From NCBI RefSeq assembly GCF_000143415.4, contig NW_003314266.1:2751010-2815009 (forward strand): a stretch of DNA of 64,000 nt. Reading direction: 5' to 3'. Shown here piece after piece: positions 1-11,289 of this stretch. Position 1 is the first letter of the stretch. Each line of letters opens with the position of its first letter. Origin of the DNA: Selaginella moellendorffii (lineage: Eukaryota; Streptophyta; Lycopodiopsida; Selaginellales; Selaginellaceae). The notes under the pieces were generated by a model. The model saw only the letters and a list, made by a program, of their open reading frames with translations, had not been told where the DNA came from and made no database searches. A program made the translations under genes and the position numbers.

Positions 1-1226
1 GTGTTGCAGAACAGCTCCAGTAGCGCGTTGAAGGTGACGATGGTCGGGCAGAATCCCATCTCCACCATTATGTCCGTCATGCCGAGCGCTTCCTCAGGCC
101 GTGCCGCCTTGCAGAAGGCGTGGAGGATCAAGTTGAGCGTGAGAATGTTGGGCTCGATGTTCCTGAGAAGCATAGTCTCCATCACCTTGCATGCCTCGTC
201 CGGCTTCCCGGATTTGCAGAGAAACTCCACCACCGGATTGAAAGTCACGGCTGTCAGAGCAAAACCAGCGCTTTCCATCACTCCCATGAGCTCGAAAGCC
301 TCGTCGAGCAGGCCAGCTTTGCCGAGGCCCGTGGCCATCGCGTTGTAAGTCACCCGGTTTGGAGCCACGCCTCGCTTGGCCATGGCCTGGAGCTCTTCAC
401 GGGCCTCCTGGATCCTCCCGGAGCTACACAGCGCATCGATGAGCGTGTTGTAGGAGACGCTGTTGGGCTTGCAATCCATCCGGTGGAGATGGCTCTTGGC
501 CTCGTCCACAAGCCTGGCCTCGGAGAAACCTTTGAGCATGAGGTTGTGGAGAACGACCAAGCTCCCGGGGCTCATCCCTGTATCCTTGAACTCCGCCACA
601 AGCCTCTTTGCCTCATCAAACTCCCCGGCAAGGCAGTGGCCGTGGACTAGAGTTCCATACGTGAACTCGCTGTGCACGAACTCCCCCAGAGTTTTTCGAT
701 CTAGCATCTCTCTCACTTGGTGGATTTTCCCGGCCTTGACAAGCGCATTGAGCAGGCAATTGTATGCCACCGTGTTGGGCTTGTAGCAAGCTTCTCTGGT
801 CAGCCACTGGAAGAATGCAAGAGCAGCGTCCGGATCTTTCGTTCTTTGCAAGATCTTGCACACTGCAATGTGGCTGAAATAGAGGCCTTGGAATGTGGCT
901 AAACTCCCCACCAGAATTCCTTCCGGAAGCCTCGATTCGAGAAACTTGCAAATCTCTGTCACCGAGTCTTCGTCCACTGCCGCGATGCCGACTGGAGGAT
1001 CGAGCTCGCCAGGCTGCCGCTCCTGCGATTTCCTCTTCCTCCTGTATCGAGATTTCTTACCTGGTCCCTGGCTTGATAATATTTGCTCCTCGGCAGCAGT
1101 GGCACTGGCATTCTTCCGGAAGCTCACATTTTGCTGGACGGCCTGCGCGCTGCAAGAAACCGGAGCCAAAGATGTCGAGGATGAGCTCGCGATCGCCACC
1201 GGAATGGCGCCGGCTAGCAGCGCCAT
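1..1226 (-). CDS. P-class PPR protein (3'-truncated by window edge)
   Basis: No intron is seen. The chosen ATG at 1226 opens an N-terminal segment rich in Ala, Ser and Arg (MALLAGAIPVAIASSSS...) that could be an organelle targeting peptide. From about residue 130 there are successive 35-residue P-type repeats with motifs such as KPNTVAYNCLLNALVKAGK, KPNSVSYNTLIDALCSSGR and APNRVTYNAMATGLGKAGL. P-class PPR proteins bind organelle RNA in a sequence-specific way and usually act in stability, splicing or translation. The frame is open to base 1, giving at least 408 residues, so the C-terminus is missing and a terminal domain such as SMR cannot be excluded. The gene is divergent from the Ycf20-like gene. 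Family certain; target unknown. Confidence 0.9.
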   Translation of the reverse strand, partial: MALLAGAIPVAIASSSSTSLAPVSCSAQAVQQNVSFRKNASATAAEEQILSSQGPGKKSRYRRKRKSQERQPGELDPPVGIAAVDEDSVTEICKFLESRLPEGILVGSLATFQGLYFSHIAVCKILQRTKDPDAALAFFQWLTREACYKPNTVAYNCLLNALVKAGKIHQVREMLDRKTLGEFVHSEFTYGTLVHGHCLAGEFDEAKRLVAEFKDTGMSPGSLVVLHNLMLKGFSEARLVDEAKSHLHRMDCKPNSVSYNTLIDALCSSGRIQEAREELQAMAKRGVAPNRVTYNAMATGLGKAGLLDEAFELMGVMESAGFALTAVTFNPVVEFLCKSGKPDEACKVMETMLLRNIEPNILTLNLILHAFCKAARPEEALGMTDIMVEMGFCPTIVTFNALLELFCN

Positions 1227-1275
1227 GGCACATTCTTCGCTAGGGTTCTTCCCTGGCTAGGGTTTTTGGGATCGC
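1227..1275. promoter_or_regulatory. 49-bp bidirectional spacer between two organelle-protein genes
   Basis: Only 49 bases separate the ATG of the leftward PPR gene from the ATG of the rightward Ycf20-like gene. The spacer carries an AAACCCTA-type telo-box (read on the minus strand of 'tagggttttt') and a second ACCCTAG near the PPR start. Telo-boxes are common close to the start of plant genes for translation and organelle biogenesis. Both leaders must be very short, or transcription must start inside the opposite gene. Confidence 0.55.
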
Positions 1276-1773
1276 ATGGCGGCATTTGTCTGTTCTTCCC
1301 CAATCCTGCTCTACAATCCCCCGATTCGTCCACACCAGCGATCCAGCATCGTCACGAGAACACTACGAACCGATGGCGCCAGTAGCAGCAACGGATTCAG
1401 CGAGGATCCACTGAGAAGACGCGGGAGCGGCAATAATCCCATCTCCACTCGTCTCGGGCAGCTGCTGGAAGCGAGAAGGATCGATCTGCTGGAGCGATTC
1501 CGGGAGATCCGACGCAATTTGCCGCTCAAAGTGTTCTTGCTGCTGCTGGGATTCTACTCGGCCAACGCACTGGCCACGGTGCTGGGGCAAACAGGGGACT
1601 GGGACGTGCTGGTGGCCGCGATCATCGTGGCTGTAACCGAAGGCATTGGATTTCTCATGTATAAGATGCCGCCCGTGACGGAGAAGCTGCGATTCCTGGT
1701 GAGAATGCTGAATTACTGGAAAGCCGGCCTCTCCTTTGGTCTCTTCGTCGACGCATTCAAGCTTGGAAGCTAA
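1276..1773 (+). CDS. Ycf20-like plastid membrane protein
   Basis: Single exon of 165 aa. The first ~60 residues are basic and Ser-rich, fitting a chloroplast transit peptide. The rest matches the Ycf20 family: a short amphipathic stretch, then [20 protein letters not shown] with the next hydrophobic segment [19 protein letters not shown], and a basic C-terminus. Ycf20 is plastid-encoded in algae and cyanobacteria; the nuclear plant paralogues act at the thylakoid, and one Arabidopsis member (NPQ6) affects non-photochemical quenching. ATG 1276 is the first in-frame ATG and sits 49 bp from the divergent PPR start. Function is inferred from the family only. Confidence 0.88.
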   Translation: MAAFVCSSPILLYNPPIRPHQRSSIVTRTLRTDGASSSNGFSEDPLRRRGSGNNPISTRLGQLLEARRIDLLERFREIRRNLPLKVFLLLLGFYSANALATVLGQTGDWDVLVAAIIVAVTEGIGFLMYKMPPVTEKLRFLVRMLNYWKAGLSFGLFVDAFKLGS

Positions 1774-1882
1774 GAACCCTAAAAACAGAGGGGTACTTCC
1801 TAGGCCGGTGTGCTAGAGCTTATATTAATAGCAAACTATAAAAATATAGTAACCTTTCCATAGTGATAGTATTTCGATTGCA

Positions 1883-3335
1883 ATGAAGAAGAAAGAGGTG
1901 ATATTTTCTGGGATGATCGTTCTCCTTGTTCTAGCGTATGGAGTTCTTCTTCTGTACGCTGTGACCGTCCATCTCACCGTGAGGCACTACGTGAATTTCA
2001 ACTCAAGAACACGATTGCATACGATCAAACAAGATGTGGATCGCGATTTTGGAGCCACCAATCTCACGAACATTGTGTTTGGGATCAGCTCCAACGCCGC
2101 GATGTGGGATTCGCGCAAAGAACTCGTCAGGGCATGGTGGAGGCCGGAGGATCGAATGAGAGGCTTCGTTTGGCTGGACGAAGCAGTGAATTCCACTCTA
2201 CCGGACCAGGACACGCTACCCGAGATCAAAGTTTCCAGTGACACCTCCAAGTTTCGATACACGTACGGAAGATCACCATCGAATGGAAGGCACCACATCC
2301 GCATAGCGAGGATTGTCTCGGAGATGTTTCGTCTTGGGCTGGGAGACGTTCGCTGGTTCGTCATGGGCGACGATGACACGGTGTTTGTCCCCGGAAACTT
2401 GGCCAAAGTTCTCGCAAAGTACGACCACCGGCAGCCGTACTACATTGGATCAATCTCCGAGAGCCACTTCCAAAACGTGGATGGATTCTCGACAAACATG
2501 GCGTACGGAGGCGCCGGATTCGCGATAAGCTACGCGCTCGCCGAGGAGCTTGACGAGGTCTTGGACGATTGCCTGGAGAGATACCATGGATTGTATAGCG
2601 CGGACGCTCGGATCCACGCCTGTGTGGCGGAATTGGGCGTTCCACTCACGGTGGAGCGTGGATTCCACCAGTTTGACGTGCTGGACGACGCCTCTGGATT
2701 GCTCTCCTCGCACCCTTTGACGCCGCTCGTCTCGCTCCACCACATCGAGCTCCTAGATCCATTCTTCCCAAGGATGGGGAGGATCGAGAGCGTCAAGCAT
2801 CTGATCGGGAGCGCGCACGGGGTGGATCCCATGGGCTTGCTCCAGCAATCCTTCTGCTATGATCCCGATCGGAACTGGACGATCAAAGTGTCTTGGGGAT
2901 TCGTCGTCCAGATCCACCAGGGAGAGGTTCCAGAGAAGGATTTGGAGCTCCCAGTGAGAACATTCTCTGGGTGGCACCGCGACCGTGATCGCGTGGGGAT
3001 TGCCTTCACGACGAGAGAGAACCCGGTGGACCTGTGTGACCGGCCGGTCAACTTTTATTTGACCTGGTCAACGGGGCTCGAAGGCGGGAAGTCAAGCAGT
3101 AGCTATGCGCGGGAAGAGAGGACACGATGGAAGTGCTTACGCACGGAGAAGGATTTATCCATGGTGAAAACTATACGCGTGGTCAAGGATATAACTCCGG
3201 ATCCATGGCTGCTAGAGGTAAAGTTAACTTTACTTTTTAATCCCGAGTGAAGTTTGGTTTTACCAGGCGCCTAGGAGGCAGCGTTGTACGATACAAAAGC
3301 ACGGGGCAACGATGGAGTTGAGAGTAGAGAATTGA
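1883..3335 (+). CDS. DUF604 family glycosyltransferase, copy 1 (467 aa)
   Basis: Two exons, 1883-3217 and 3267-3335, joined by a 49-bp GT-AG intron (phase 0). Splicing adds the basic tail APRRQRC typical of DUF604; without it the frame stops at 3250. The protein begins with a short basic stretch and one membrane anchor (residues ~8-30), so it should be a type II Golgi protein. The Fringe-like catalytic region has the DxD motif as GDDD (residues 162-165) after RWFVM, followed by YYIGSISESH and the GGAGFAIS segment. DUF604 belongs with GT31-like beta-1,3-glycosyltransferases; the acceptor is unknown. It is the first of three tandem copies in the same orientation and the most divergent. Confidence 0.88.
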
Positions 3336-3871
3336 TATTTTAGGGCTATGATAGCTGAGGGTTTTAGCGCCATGGATCTTGATAGCGAAGTTTTGCGCGA
3401 TTGATCGCTAGGGAGGGTAAGGCTGTTCTAGAGCACGATCCATTGCTGGTAGGGAGGGGATTTATAGTCGATGGATCGCGCTCTAGAGCCGCGGGGTTTT
3501 GGAGTGATTCGAAGCCGCATTTTGCCGATCGGTACGATATTTTCGAGATGGATCGCGATACAGAATCTCCGTTTTTGTTGTTTTCCAGGAAAAAGGGAAG
3601 CTCGTTTTGGAAACTCCACAAGTAAGTTTCGAACTCTTGCGTAGAGTGTTTTTGCTCGTTTGCTTGCGAGTTTTGGCCAGAGAGTTTCTCTTCTTCTCAT
3701 CTCCGAAAGTAGCGCGGCAAAGAGTCCTTTTAAAAGTAGCTGATTTCTCTACGGGCCTCTCTTCCTTGTAGAATGGTTTCTAGCTTCCTGCCCATCCGTG
3801 CTGCCAGGCATTTGGTTCTTCCAGCGATGGCTACAAATCTTTGCCTTTCTTGGTAGAATGTTTCGTGCATC
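3336..3871 (+). other. Spacer/leader between DUF604 copies 1 and 2
   Basis: No convincing protein-coding gene. An open frame of 74 codons at 3401-3625 does not resemble a known protein and ends near a good donor (GTAAGT at about 3622), so it may be a 5' leader exon of copy 2. Just before the copy 2 ATG, 3772-3835 looks like an imperfect duplicate of the bases around that start: both contain TAGAATG...ATGGCT/CTGCC..AGGCATTTG.TTCTT. Confidence 0.4.
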
Positions 3872-5331
3872 ATGGCTGCTAGGCATTTGTTCTTTGCAAC
3901 GATAATTCTTCTTGCTACAAGCTGCGTCCTTGTTCTCTTGGGAACTAACTTCTCTTCACAGAAGCTCTACCGTGGCTATTTCTGCGATCGCCATCTTAGG
4001 AGCGTCAGCAGCAGCAGCAGCAGCAGCACGACCAAAGTGGAGAATATAATGTTTGGGATCGGAGCAGGGTCACAGACTTGGGATCACAGGAAGAACTACG
4101 TGAGGCTTTGGTGGCGACCGAATCAAACGAGAGGGGTGGTCTCGCTGGACAGCGCTGTGCGAGACATGCACGATGGATCGCTACCTCCGCTCCAAGTCGT
4201 CAACAACAACGAGCTTTCGAGAAACTTCACCTTGACGGACCAGCAGATGAAGGACCAGATTAGAGTCTCGAGGCTTCCTTCGGAGTTGTTCCGGCTCAAG
4301 TTTTTCGGGGTGCATTGGTTCGTTCTTTCAGACGACGACACCTTCTTCGTCGTGGACAATCTCGCCCGGGTTCTCTCCAAGTACGACCACAGTCAGTTTT
4401 ACTACATCGGTGCTTTTTCGGAGAGCCACTACCAGAGTGTTACAGGGTTCTCGACAAACATGGCTTTCGGGGGTGCTGGGATTGCACTGAGCTACTCACT
4501 TGTGGAAGCGCTCGAGAAAATGCAGGACGACTGCATTAGGAGGAACGATCACGTATGGGGTGTCGACGGCAAGCTACAAGCTTGCATGGCAGAACTTGGC
4601 GTGCCACTGACGTTGGACAGAGGATTTCATCAGGTAAATGGCTGGCTGCTCGAGCTCCTTCTCAAAACTTCCGTGCTCTAGCAGATGGACATTCGTGGAG
4701 ATGCTATCGGGTTGCTCGACTCTCACCCGACTACTCCGTTGGTTTCATTGCACCACTTGGATACGGTCGATCCTATTTTCCCAGGAATGAATCGGATTCA
4801 AGCGTTGGCTCATCTTTCGCTTGCCATTCGGGCTGATCCTTCTGCCGTCTTACAGCAGTCTTTTTGCTACAACGATGTCTACAACTGGACGCTGAAAGTG
4901 TCTTGGGGATTCGTCGTGCAAGTCAACAGGGGCTATGTATCTCCCAGAGAGCTGGAGTATCCGTCCAGAACTTTTGTGGAGTGGTTTGGCTGTACTGCAG
5001 GTTCTTGCCTTAACTTTAAGACAAGACAGATCGATCGCAGCGATCCCTGCTTGAGCACCGTTTCATTCTTTATGCTCAACGTCAGCCAGGATGGTCTAGA
5101 CAGCAACTATTTCAAGAGGACAGGCACAGGCAGCTGCGAAGATAGAGATCCTTTGTCACGCCTCGAGATAATTCGTGTAAGAAAACAACGCAGCCAGTAC
5201 CGAGTAAGTGCACTTTTCTCGTGTTTCTGTTTACTTATTTGTCTTTTACTTAGGCCTTAAGAAGACAATGCTGCAGCATTCGCGAGCCTTCTAAGCAAAA
5301 TGAACATGAGCTAGAGATCAAGGATTGTTGA
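3872..5331 (+). CDS. DUF604 family glycosyltransferase, copy 2 (452 aa)
   Basis: Three exons: 3872-4633, 4685-5203 and 5254-5331, all phase-0 junctions with introns of about 50 bp. Residues 5-25 form a signal anchor; a run of seven Ser (residues 45-52, encoded by an AGC repeat) links it to the catalytic part. The DxD motif is SDDDTFF (DDD 154-156). FYYIGAFSESHYQS and FGGAGIALSYSLVEALE match the other copies. The last exon encodes ALRRQCCSI and a short acidic end, the conserved tail used to recognise the family. No defect is seen, so this is probably the intact reference copy of the tandem set. Confidence 0.9.
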
Positions 5332-5507
5332 AACGTTTTTTATTCCTTAACATGCTAACTTTCATGATCACTTGCGTACGCTTACGAAATGTCACTCTGA
5401 TGTGCAGGTGACGTAGTGGTATGTGATTCACACTTATCAGTGTGATCATGTCGAAAACGTGTGATTCTACTCTTAAGGTAACTTTGGGTGAGTTGTTTTG
5501 TGGCTCC

Positions 5508-6778
5508 ATGGATGTAACAAAGCTGTTCTCTTGTGCAGTTGGAATTACAGCTCTTGTAAGCTGTTACACGATTATTACTCAGCATTTGCAGCCACTTCTT
5601 CCAAGGAGTTTAGGGACTGGCAGCTTAGGTGGCGTGACAAGTTTGGAAAACATCGTGTTTGGAATAGGAGCCAGCTCTCGTACTTGGGAACACAGGAAAA
5701 GATACATAAAGCTTTGGTGGAGACCAAACGAGACGCGAGGTATTGTTTCACTGGACAGACGGGTACCTAACATGAACGACAGCTCTCTACCTCCGGTCAG
5801 AGTTTCGGACAACGCGAAGCTATCAGCAATGTTTAGAGCCAGGGGGAAGCACATGAAGGATCACATTAGGATTACAAGGCTTCCGTCGGAGCTGTTCTGG
5901 TTGAACTTCTCTCGGGTGCATTGGTTCGTTCTCTCCGACGACGACACCTTCTTTGTGCTCGACAACCTTGTCCAGGTTCTCTCGAGGTATGATCACCGGG
6001 AGTTTTACTACATAGGTGGCTTATCTGAGAGTCATCACCAGAGTGTGCTGGGCTTCTCAACCAGCATGGCGTTCGGGGGAGCAGGAATTGCAATGAGCTA
6101 CGCGCTGGTGGAAGCACTAGAGAAAATCCAGGACGATTGCATCAGAAGGAACTATCATGTCTGGGGTGTCGATGGGAAGCTGCAAGCTTGCATGGCAGAG
6201 CTCGGTGTGCCATTGACAATTGAGAAAGGATTCCATCAGGTAAGAAATCCGCTTCATACTTAATGATCAGTTAGCTCATTTATCCTTTCTCCTAGATGGA
6301 CTTGCACGGAGATGTTATAAGTTTCTTGGCTTCACATCCCCACTCTCCGCTGGTTAGTCTGCATCACATGGACGGATTCAATCCAATATTTCCCGGGATG
6401 AGTCGAATGGAGGCGCTGGACCATCTCTCCACTGCAATCCAGTCGAATCCATCAGCTGTTCTTCAACAGTCGTTCTGCTACAACCAGGAGTTTCGCTGGA
6501 GCCTCAAAGTCGCGTGGGGGTACGTTGTCCAAGTGAGCAGGGGCTTCATTTCTCCTAGAGACTTGGATCACCCAGTGAAGACTTTCGCCGACTGGCTGGG
6601 GTGCCGCTATCGTCCTTGCTTCAACTTTAGGACCAGGAATCCTTCTGGTGATCCTTGTGGACGTAGCATACGGTTTTTCATAGTTCACGTAAGCAGGGAT
6701 GGTTTTTACAGCAGATACCTCAGAGGAAACGGTTCAAGCAAGTGTACTCTAGCAAAGCTCGAGACGATACATATATAG
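5508..6778 (+). CDS. DUF604 family glycosyltransferase, copy 3, C-terminally truncated
   Basis: Exons 5508-6239 and 6296-6778 (403 aa). ATG 5508 was chosen because it places the membrane anchor (LFSCAVGITALVSCYTII) at the N-terminus, as in copy 2; an upstream in-frame ATG at 5442 is possible. The DxD motif (SDDDTFF) and all core segments are intact. The frame ends at TAG 6776-6778 after LETIHI. If that stop is read through, the frame continues seven codons to a perfect donor at 6800, and a third exon (6856-6933) encodes APRRQCCNI...EIKDC, the conserved tail. So a recent nonsense change removed about 31 residues. The enzyme core may still work. Confidence 0.82.
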
Positions 6779-7098
6779 CTGAAACAGACACAGACCCGGG
6801 TAAGCCAGTGTGCCAACTTTGGGAACTGACTTTGTTTTGTGGCCATGCTCTTTAGGCTCCAAGGCGGCAATGTTGCAACATTCTAAATCCACACGAGCAG
6901 GAAAAACATCATTTGGAAATAAAAGATTGTTAGCTGAGAGCTCGATGTATTAAAATTGTTTTTGAGTTATTTCGATCCACATCCAGATTCAGGTACACGT
7001 TCATATTTTCGTCTCGAGAGCTAAATCAGGTGTCACGATTACAGGATTATTTCACCGTGATGGTATAAATTAATCTTTTGAGGCTGTCTCACGCAGCA

Positions 7099-8991
7099 AT
7101 GGAATTCGCTTCCCGGTTTCTCCTCATTTCGTGCCTCATTGCTGTAGCTTCATTCTGTTTTGCAGCTGCAGGTCGCTGTCACTCTCACTGCTATTGCTTG
7201 CCTCCCCAACGATGCTTCCCATCTCCTCCAGTTTGGCATTCTTTCAGCAAGGACATTGGTGGTCGACTGATCCAAGCAAGGTAAAGAGTCCTCTTCAACA
7301 TTCTGATTCACTGGAAACACACGCTTCGTTTCTCCTTTCTCTTCCAGGCCAGCTGCGTATCCGTGCCACGATCCACACTATGACGAAGCAGCCTGCAAAG
7401 TTGCCAAAACAAAGTGGACTGATGCACTGTGGAGGTCGGACCAAGTTGGCGCTTCTCAGCATCCCCAGTGGGACTCGTTCAAGCAGCAAAAGTGCCTTAT
7501 CAACTCTAACGACACTTGCTACCAGGGTGCTGTTCCAATTTATGCCGTGGATGTGCGCCAGGCCGATGACGTGTCCAAGGCATTTGCTTTTGCCACTAAG
7601 CACCACATCCGTGTGATTGTCAAGAACACTGGCCACGACTACCTTGGACGCAGTGACGGGAGAGGCGCTCTCAGCATCTGGACTCACAACCTCAAGACGA
7701 TCGATTTCTCGGACAACTTCGAACGATTCCAGTGTCCATTCGACAGCAAAGACGGCCAAGTGTCGGCTGTGACTGTGGGAGCTGGCGTCCAGTTTGGAGA
7801 ACTGTACAAGGCTGTTGCTGCGCAAAACAAAATCGTCATTGGTGCCTTCAGTGCGAGGTAAGTTATCTCTCTTGAATTTCTCTTGATGATCCAACTTGAG
7901 CTTTTGACCCTCCCAGTGTTGGTGCTGCGGGAGGATACGTCGGAGGTGGCGGACACAGCGTTCTTGCGCCAACTTATGGCCTCCCAGCCGACAACATCCT
8001 CGAGATCAACGTGGTGACACCTGATGGAAGCTACTTCGTGGCCAACGAGTGCCAGAACAAGGATCTCTTCTGGGCTCTCCGGGGTGGCGGCCCGGCAACG
8101 TTTGGCGTGGTTCTCAGCGTCACTTACAGGACACACCCGGCACCGGCAGCTGTCACCAACGTCCACCACGAGGTCTCAGCCAACGATTCTTCCAGCCTGA
8201 GGGACTTCATCGCCGAGTACGCCAGGCTCATGCCATCCATCGCAGACAAGGGATATGGAGGAAGCTTTGTCGCCCTTCCCAATGCCGGTCACTTGAACTA
8301 CGTTCTCCCTGGAGGCAACCAGAGCGCAGCACAGCAGGACTGGCAGCCACTGGTGGACTTCGCGGCCAGCCACCCCGGGCTCAAGGTGCTCCAGAGAGTC
8401 ACCATGTTTCCAAACTTCTATGCCTTCTTCAACGCCACCCTGTGCAACAGGTTTAAAACGCAGTGCACGGACCTGACGGGAACCAACGAGATCCTGGCCA
8501 GCAGGCTTCTTCCCAGGTCGCTGTTTGTCAACTCCCCGGACGCCATCGCCGACGCCTACATGGACATCCTCACCAGGAACTCGAGCAACGGCGCCAGGAA
8601 CTTCATCCTCACCATGAGCGTTGGTGGTGGAGCTGGAGCTCTGGGTGACGAGCACAGTGCTGCGCTGAATCCTGCGTGGAGGAAGGCCCTGTGGCACACT
8701 ATCATCCAGGCCGTGTGGGACGACGATGCAAGCGGCGATGTGATCCAGCACAAGTTTGTGGACATCACGAATGCGAACCAGGTGTTTAGAGACTTGGCAC
8801 CGGAGTCTGGGAGCTACATGAACGAGGCCGATTACAACGAGCCGGATTGGCAGACGTCGTTCTTCGGTGAGCACTACGAGAGGCTTGGCGAGATCAAGGC
8901 GCAGGTTGATCCCCATGACGTGCTGGCGTGCCGCAACTGCGTTGGAAGCGAGGCATGGGACACTGATTTCTTCTGTAGGAAAGATCACTAA
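7099..8991 (+). CDS. Secreted FAD-linked oxidase, PCMH/BBE type, fungal-like
   Basis: Three exons, 7099-7280, 7348-7857 and 7917-8991, give 588 aa. An N-terminal signal peptide (about 24 residues) is followed by a Cys-rich lead-in (CHSHCYCLPPQRCFPSP) then GGRLIQARP. The FAD domain has NTGHDYLGRSDGRGALSIW, where His157 aligns with the covalent FAD histidine; the second covalent site Cys of berberine bridge enzymes is Ser here (AFSASVGAAGG), so only one covalent bond is expected. The C-terminal BBE segment has YNEPDWQTSFFGEHYERL and CRNCVGSEAWD. The Cys-rich start and the HDYLGRS signature resemble fungal secondary-metabolite oxidases more than plant reticuline-oxidase-like proteins. Substrate unknown; multiple GC-rich codons, no break seen. 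Confidence 0.85.
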
Positions 8992-9389
8992 ACTATGATG
9001 TGCCCACATTTCTAACATACTGTTTTTTGAGCTTTAAAAATTATTCTAATATTACTTGGTGAGTTCTGCTCAGTTGAGAAAGCTAGTGTGTTTTGCATTT
9101 TTATGTTGGAGGTTCAAGGTCGACCCTTTTGATTTCCATTATCCATTTATTATCCATTGGGACATTTATCACATGGCTACAAGATGTTTCATAGTTTGTT
9201 TACATAAAACTTTACAGTGCGTGTTTAACCACACTCAATGGACAGCTTGCACCATTTACACGATTTTCTTCAGCTCCATCACCAGAATAGCTTTTGATTG
9301 TCTTACTTCCTATTCAAGCACCACTTTCCAACCAACTTCAAACTCGCCTTTGCTGTTGTTCGATCCAACTCTTCTTTGTGCTGTGGAAC
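8992..9389. other. Non-coding stretch after the oxidase gene
   Basis: AT-rich sequence with no supported gene. It leads into the left arm of the inverted repeat; similarity to the right arm becomes visible from about 9390. Confidence 0.4.
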
Positions 9390-9479
9390 AGATGAGTCCC
9401 AATGCCACCAACTTTGTGCACACCTTGAGAGCAGCCATGAAAGTCCAGGCGTTTGGGAGGATCTGGAAGTGCTAGAGCT

Positions 9480-10910
9480 CCAGTGTCGTCATCTTCTGAG
9501 TAGCTGAGGATTCCAGGCTTGGGATTTTATCGAAGGCCTGCAGCTTCCACACTTGGCATACATGTGAACGAACGTGCTGGCTACAAACACGTCTGTGACA
9601 AGTCCCTGGGAGTGGATTGCCATTCCTACTTCCATCGCTTCACTTTGATGAGCTTGCCGTCGACTTTCTGCCGTTCCTCTTTCACCACGACGAGAGTCCA
9701 GGCCTCGAGAGCTGTGACAAAAGATCGAGAATCCCGTTCGACGACACCACTGTTCTACAAGCCAAGACCCTCCTGGCATCGACCAGGCATCACACCTGGC
9801 GTACATGTCCACCAGCGTGCTGGCCACCATGGTATCCGAGTCGCAGCGGCAGCTTACAGCTTGTGCGTGGATGCGTTTGCCTCTGGACAGCGATTCTAGC
9901 TTCACAATCCTTCCATCGAGTTCTCATCCGGCTCCCTCGACACAAGACCAATGCAGGCCCTGAGAGCAGCCATGAAGGTGAGGGAGTTGGCGATGGAGTA
10001 GGCCTCCTGGTCTTGCAAGCAGTCGAAGACTTCCAGAGCCATCTCGTCACAGTTTTCAATGTAGCCGAGCGTGAGGGCTGGCCAAAAGTATGAGCATGCT
10101 GCCACACTCGGAGTACCTGTCGCCCAAGGGAGCTGGCAACGAACAAGTTACCGTCGAAGCCACTTCGAGTAGCTTTCAAGTGCAAGGCCATGCCACAGCC
10201 AGGACACTTCACTTTGACGAGCCTGTCGTGGATCTCCTGGCCGGTGTCCTTGTTACACGCTTTGAGAACCGCCATGAAGCTTCTATCATCCGGGGAGAAG
10301 CCCTAAGCTTCCATGGACCAGAAAGTTCCAGAGCGAGCTCTTCCTCGCCTCTCTCTGCGTAGCCGAGAATCAACGAGTTCCACGACACCACAGTCCGCCC
10401 CGCCATCCTGTCAAAGACCATCCGAGCATCGAGCAGGCTGCCACACTTGGAGTACATGTCTTAGCCAAGGAACTCACAGCCGGAAGTCACAGCTCGGGAG
10501 TGGATTTCCATGCCCCGTTCGAGGCTCCTGTCACCACCACCTTGTTCTCGGGCCCGAGTATAGGTTGCTCGTCTTCCTTGGCCGCGACGCTGGTGCAAGC
10601 TTTGAGAGCGGGCACAAAGTTTCCCGGGTGGCAGGCTGTAGTCGGACTCCATCTTCGAGAAGAGGTCGAGGGCAAGCTCTCCCTGGCCGCTGTCCGTGTA
10701 GCGGAGCATGAGGGCGTTCCAGGGGACAGCAGTGGCGTAGCAGCAGTCGAGAATGGAGTCGAAGACGAGGCGAGCCTCGGCAAGTGAGTGGCGGTGCTAG
10801 CGTGTGGCTGCGATCTCGGATGCAAGCAGCGTGAATAAGCTTCCCGGCCTCCAGGTCCCGGGTGCTGCTGCCAGTGAGGGCTTTGAAGCGCTGCCTCGTC
10901 TTCCCTGAAG
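9480..10910 (-). pseudogene. PPR pseudogene, left-arm copy
   Basis: PPR motifs appear in pieces in all three minus frames: [19 protein letters not shown] with [20 protein letters not shown] (10209-10457), CDSDTMVASTLVDMYARC (around 9830) and DVFVASTFVHMYAKCGS (around 9580). Frameshifts and stops separate them, so no continuous protein is possible. The motif style is PLS-class, from a mitochondrial or plastid RNA-binding protein family. The right-arm copy (13950-16104) is broken at different places, so both decayed after or around the duplication. Confidence 0.8.
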
Positions 10911-11289
10911 AACTGTCACTAGGGTGGGAAAGGATGGAGAAACACTCGCCCGAGGGTTCTAAAGGTATTAAGTAAAAGTTCAGTACATTTCTTCTGTGAG
11001 AAATCTGCAGGAATTTCTGGTTGCATTCACAGAGAACCCAGATGATCCAGTAAGTTCTATCTCAGTCTAGAGAAAGAAATTTGCTCTTGAAAGTTTTCTT
11101 TGGACTAAGCTGGATTTGCTGGCTTACAAACGAGCTCATTATGTTTCTAGGAAATCACTCTCGAGAAAAATACAATTCTACGGGTGTCCTATCGAGGCAA
11201 GATTGCAATCCATTTGCTTGAGAAATGTCGTGTGTAGGAAGTTACTTGTAGAAAGCACTTCAATACCTGTTAGATGAGATTTACAGTTT

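Noticed and set aside
3401-3625. 74-codon ORF between DUF604 copies 1 and 2
   Set aside because: No conserved features and a donor at its end; more likely a leader exon than a protein.
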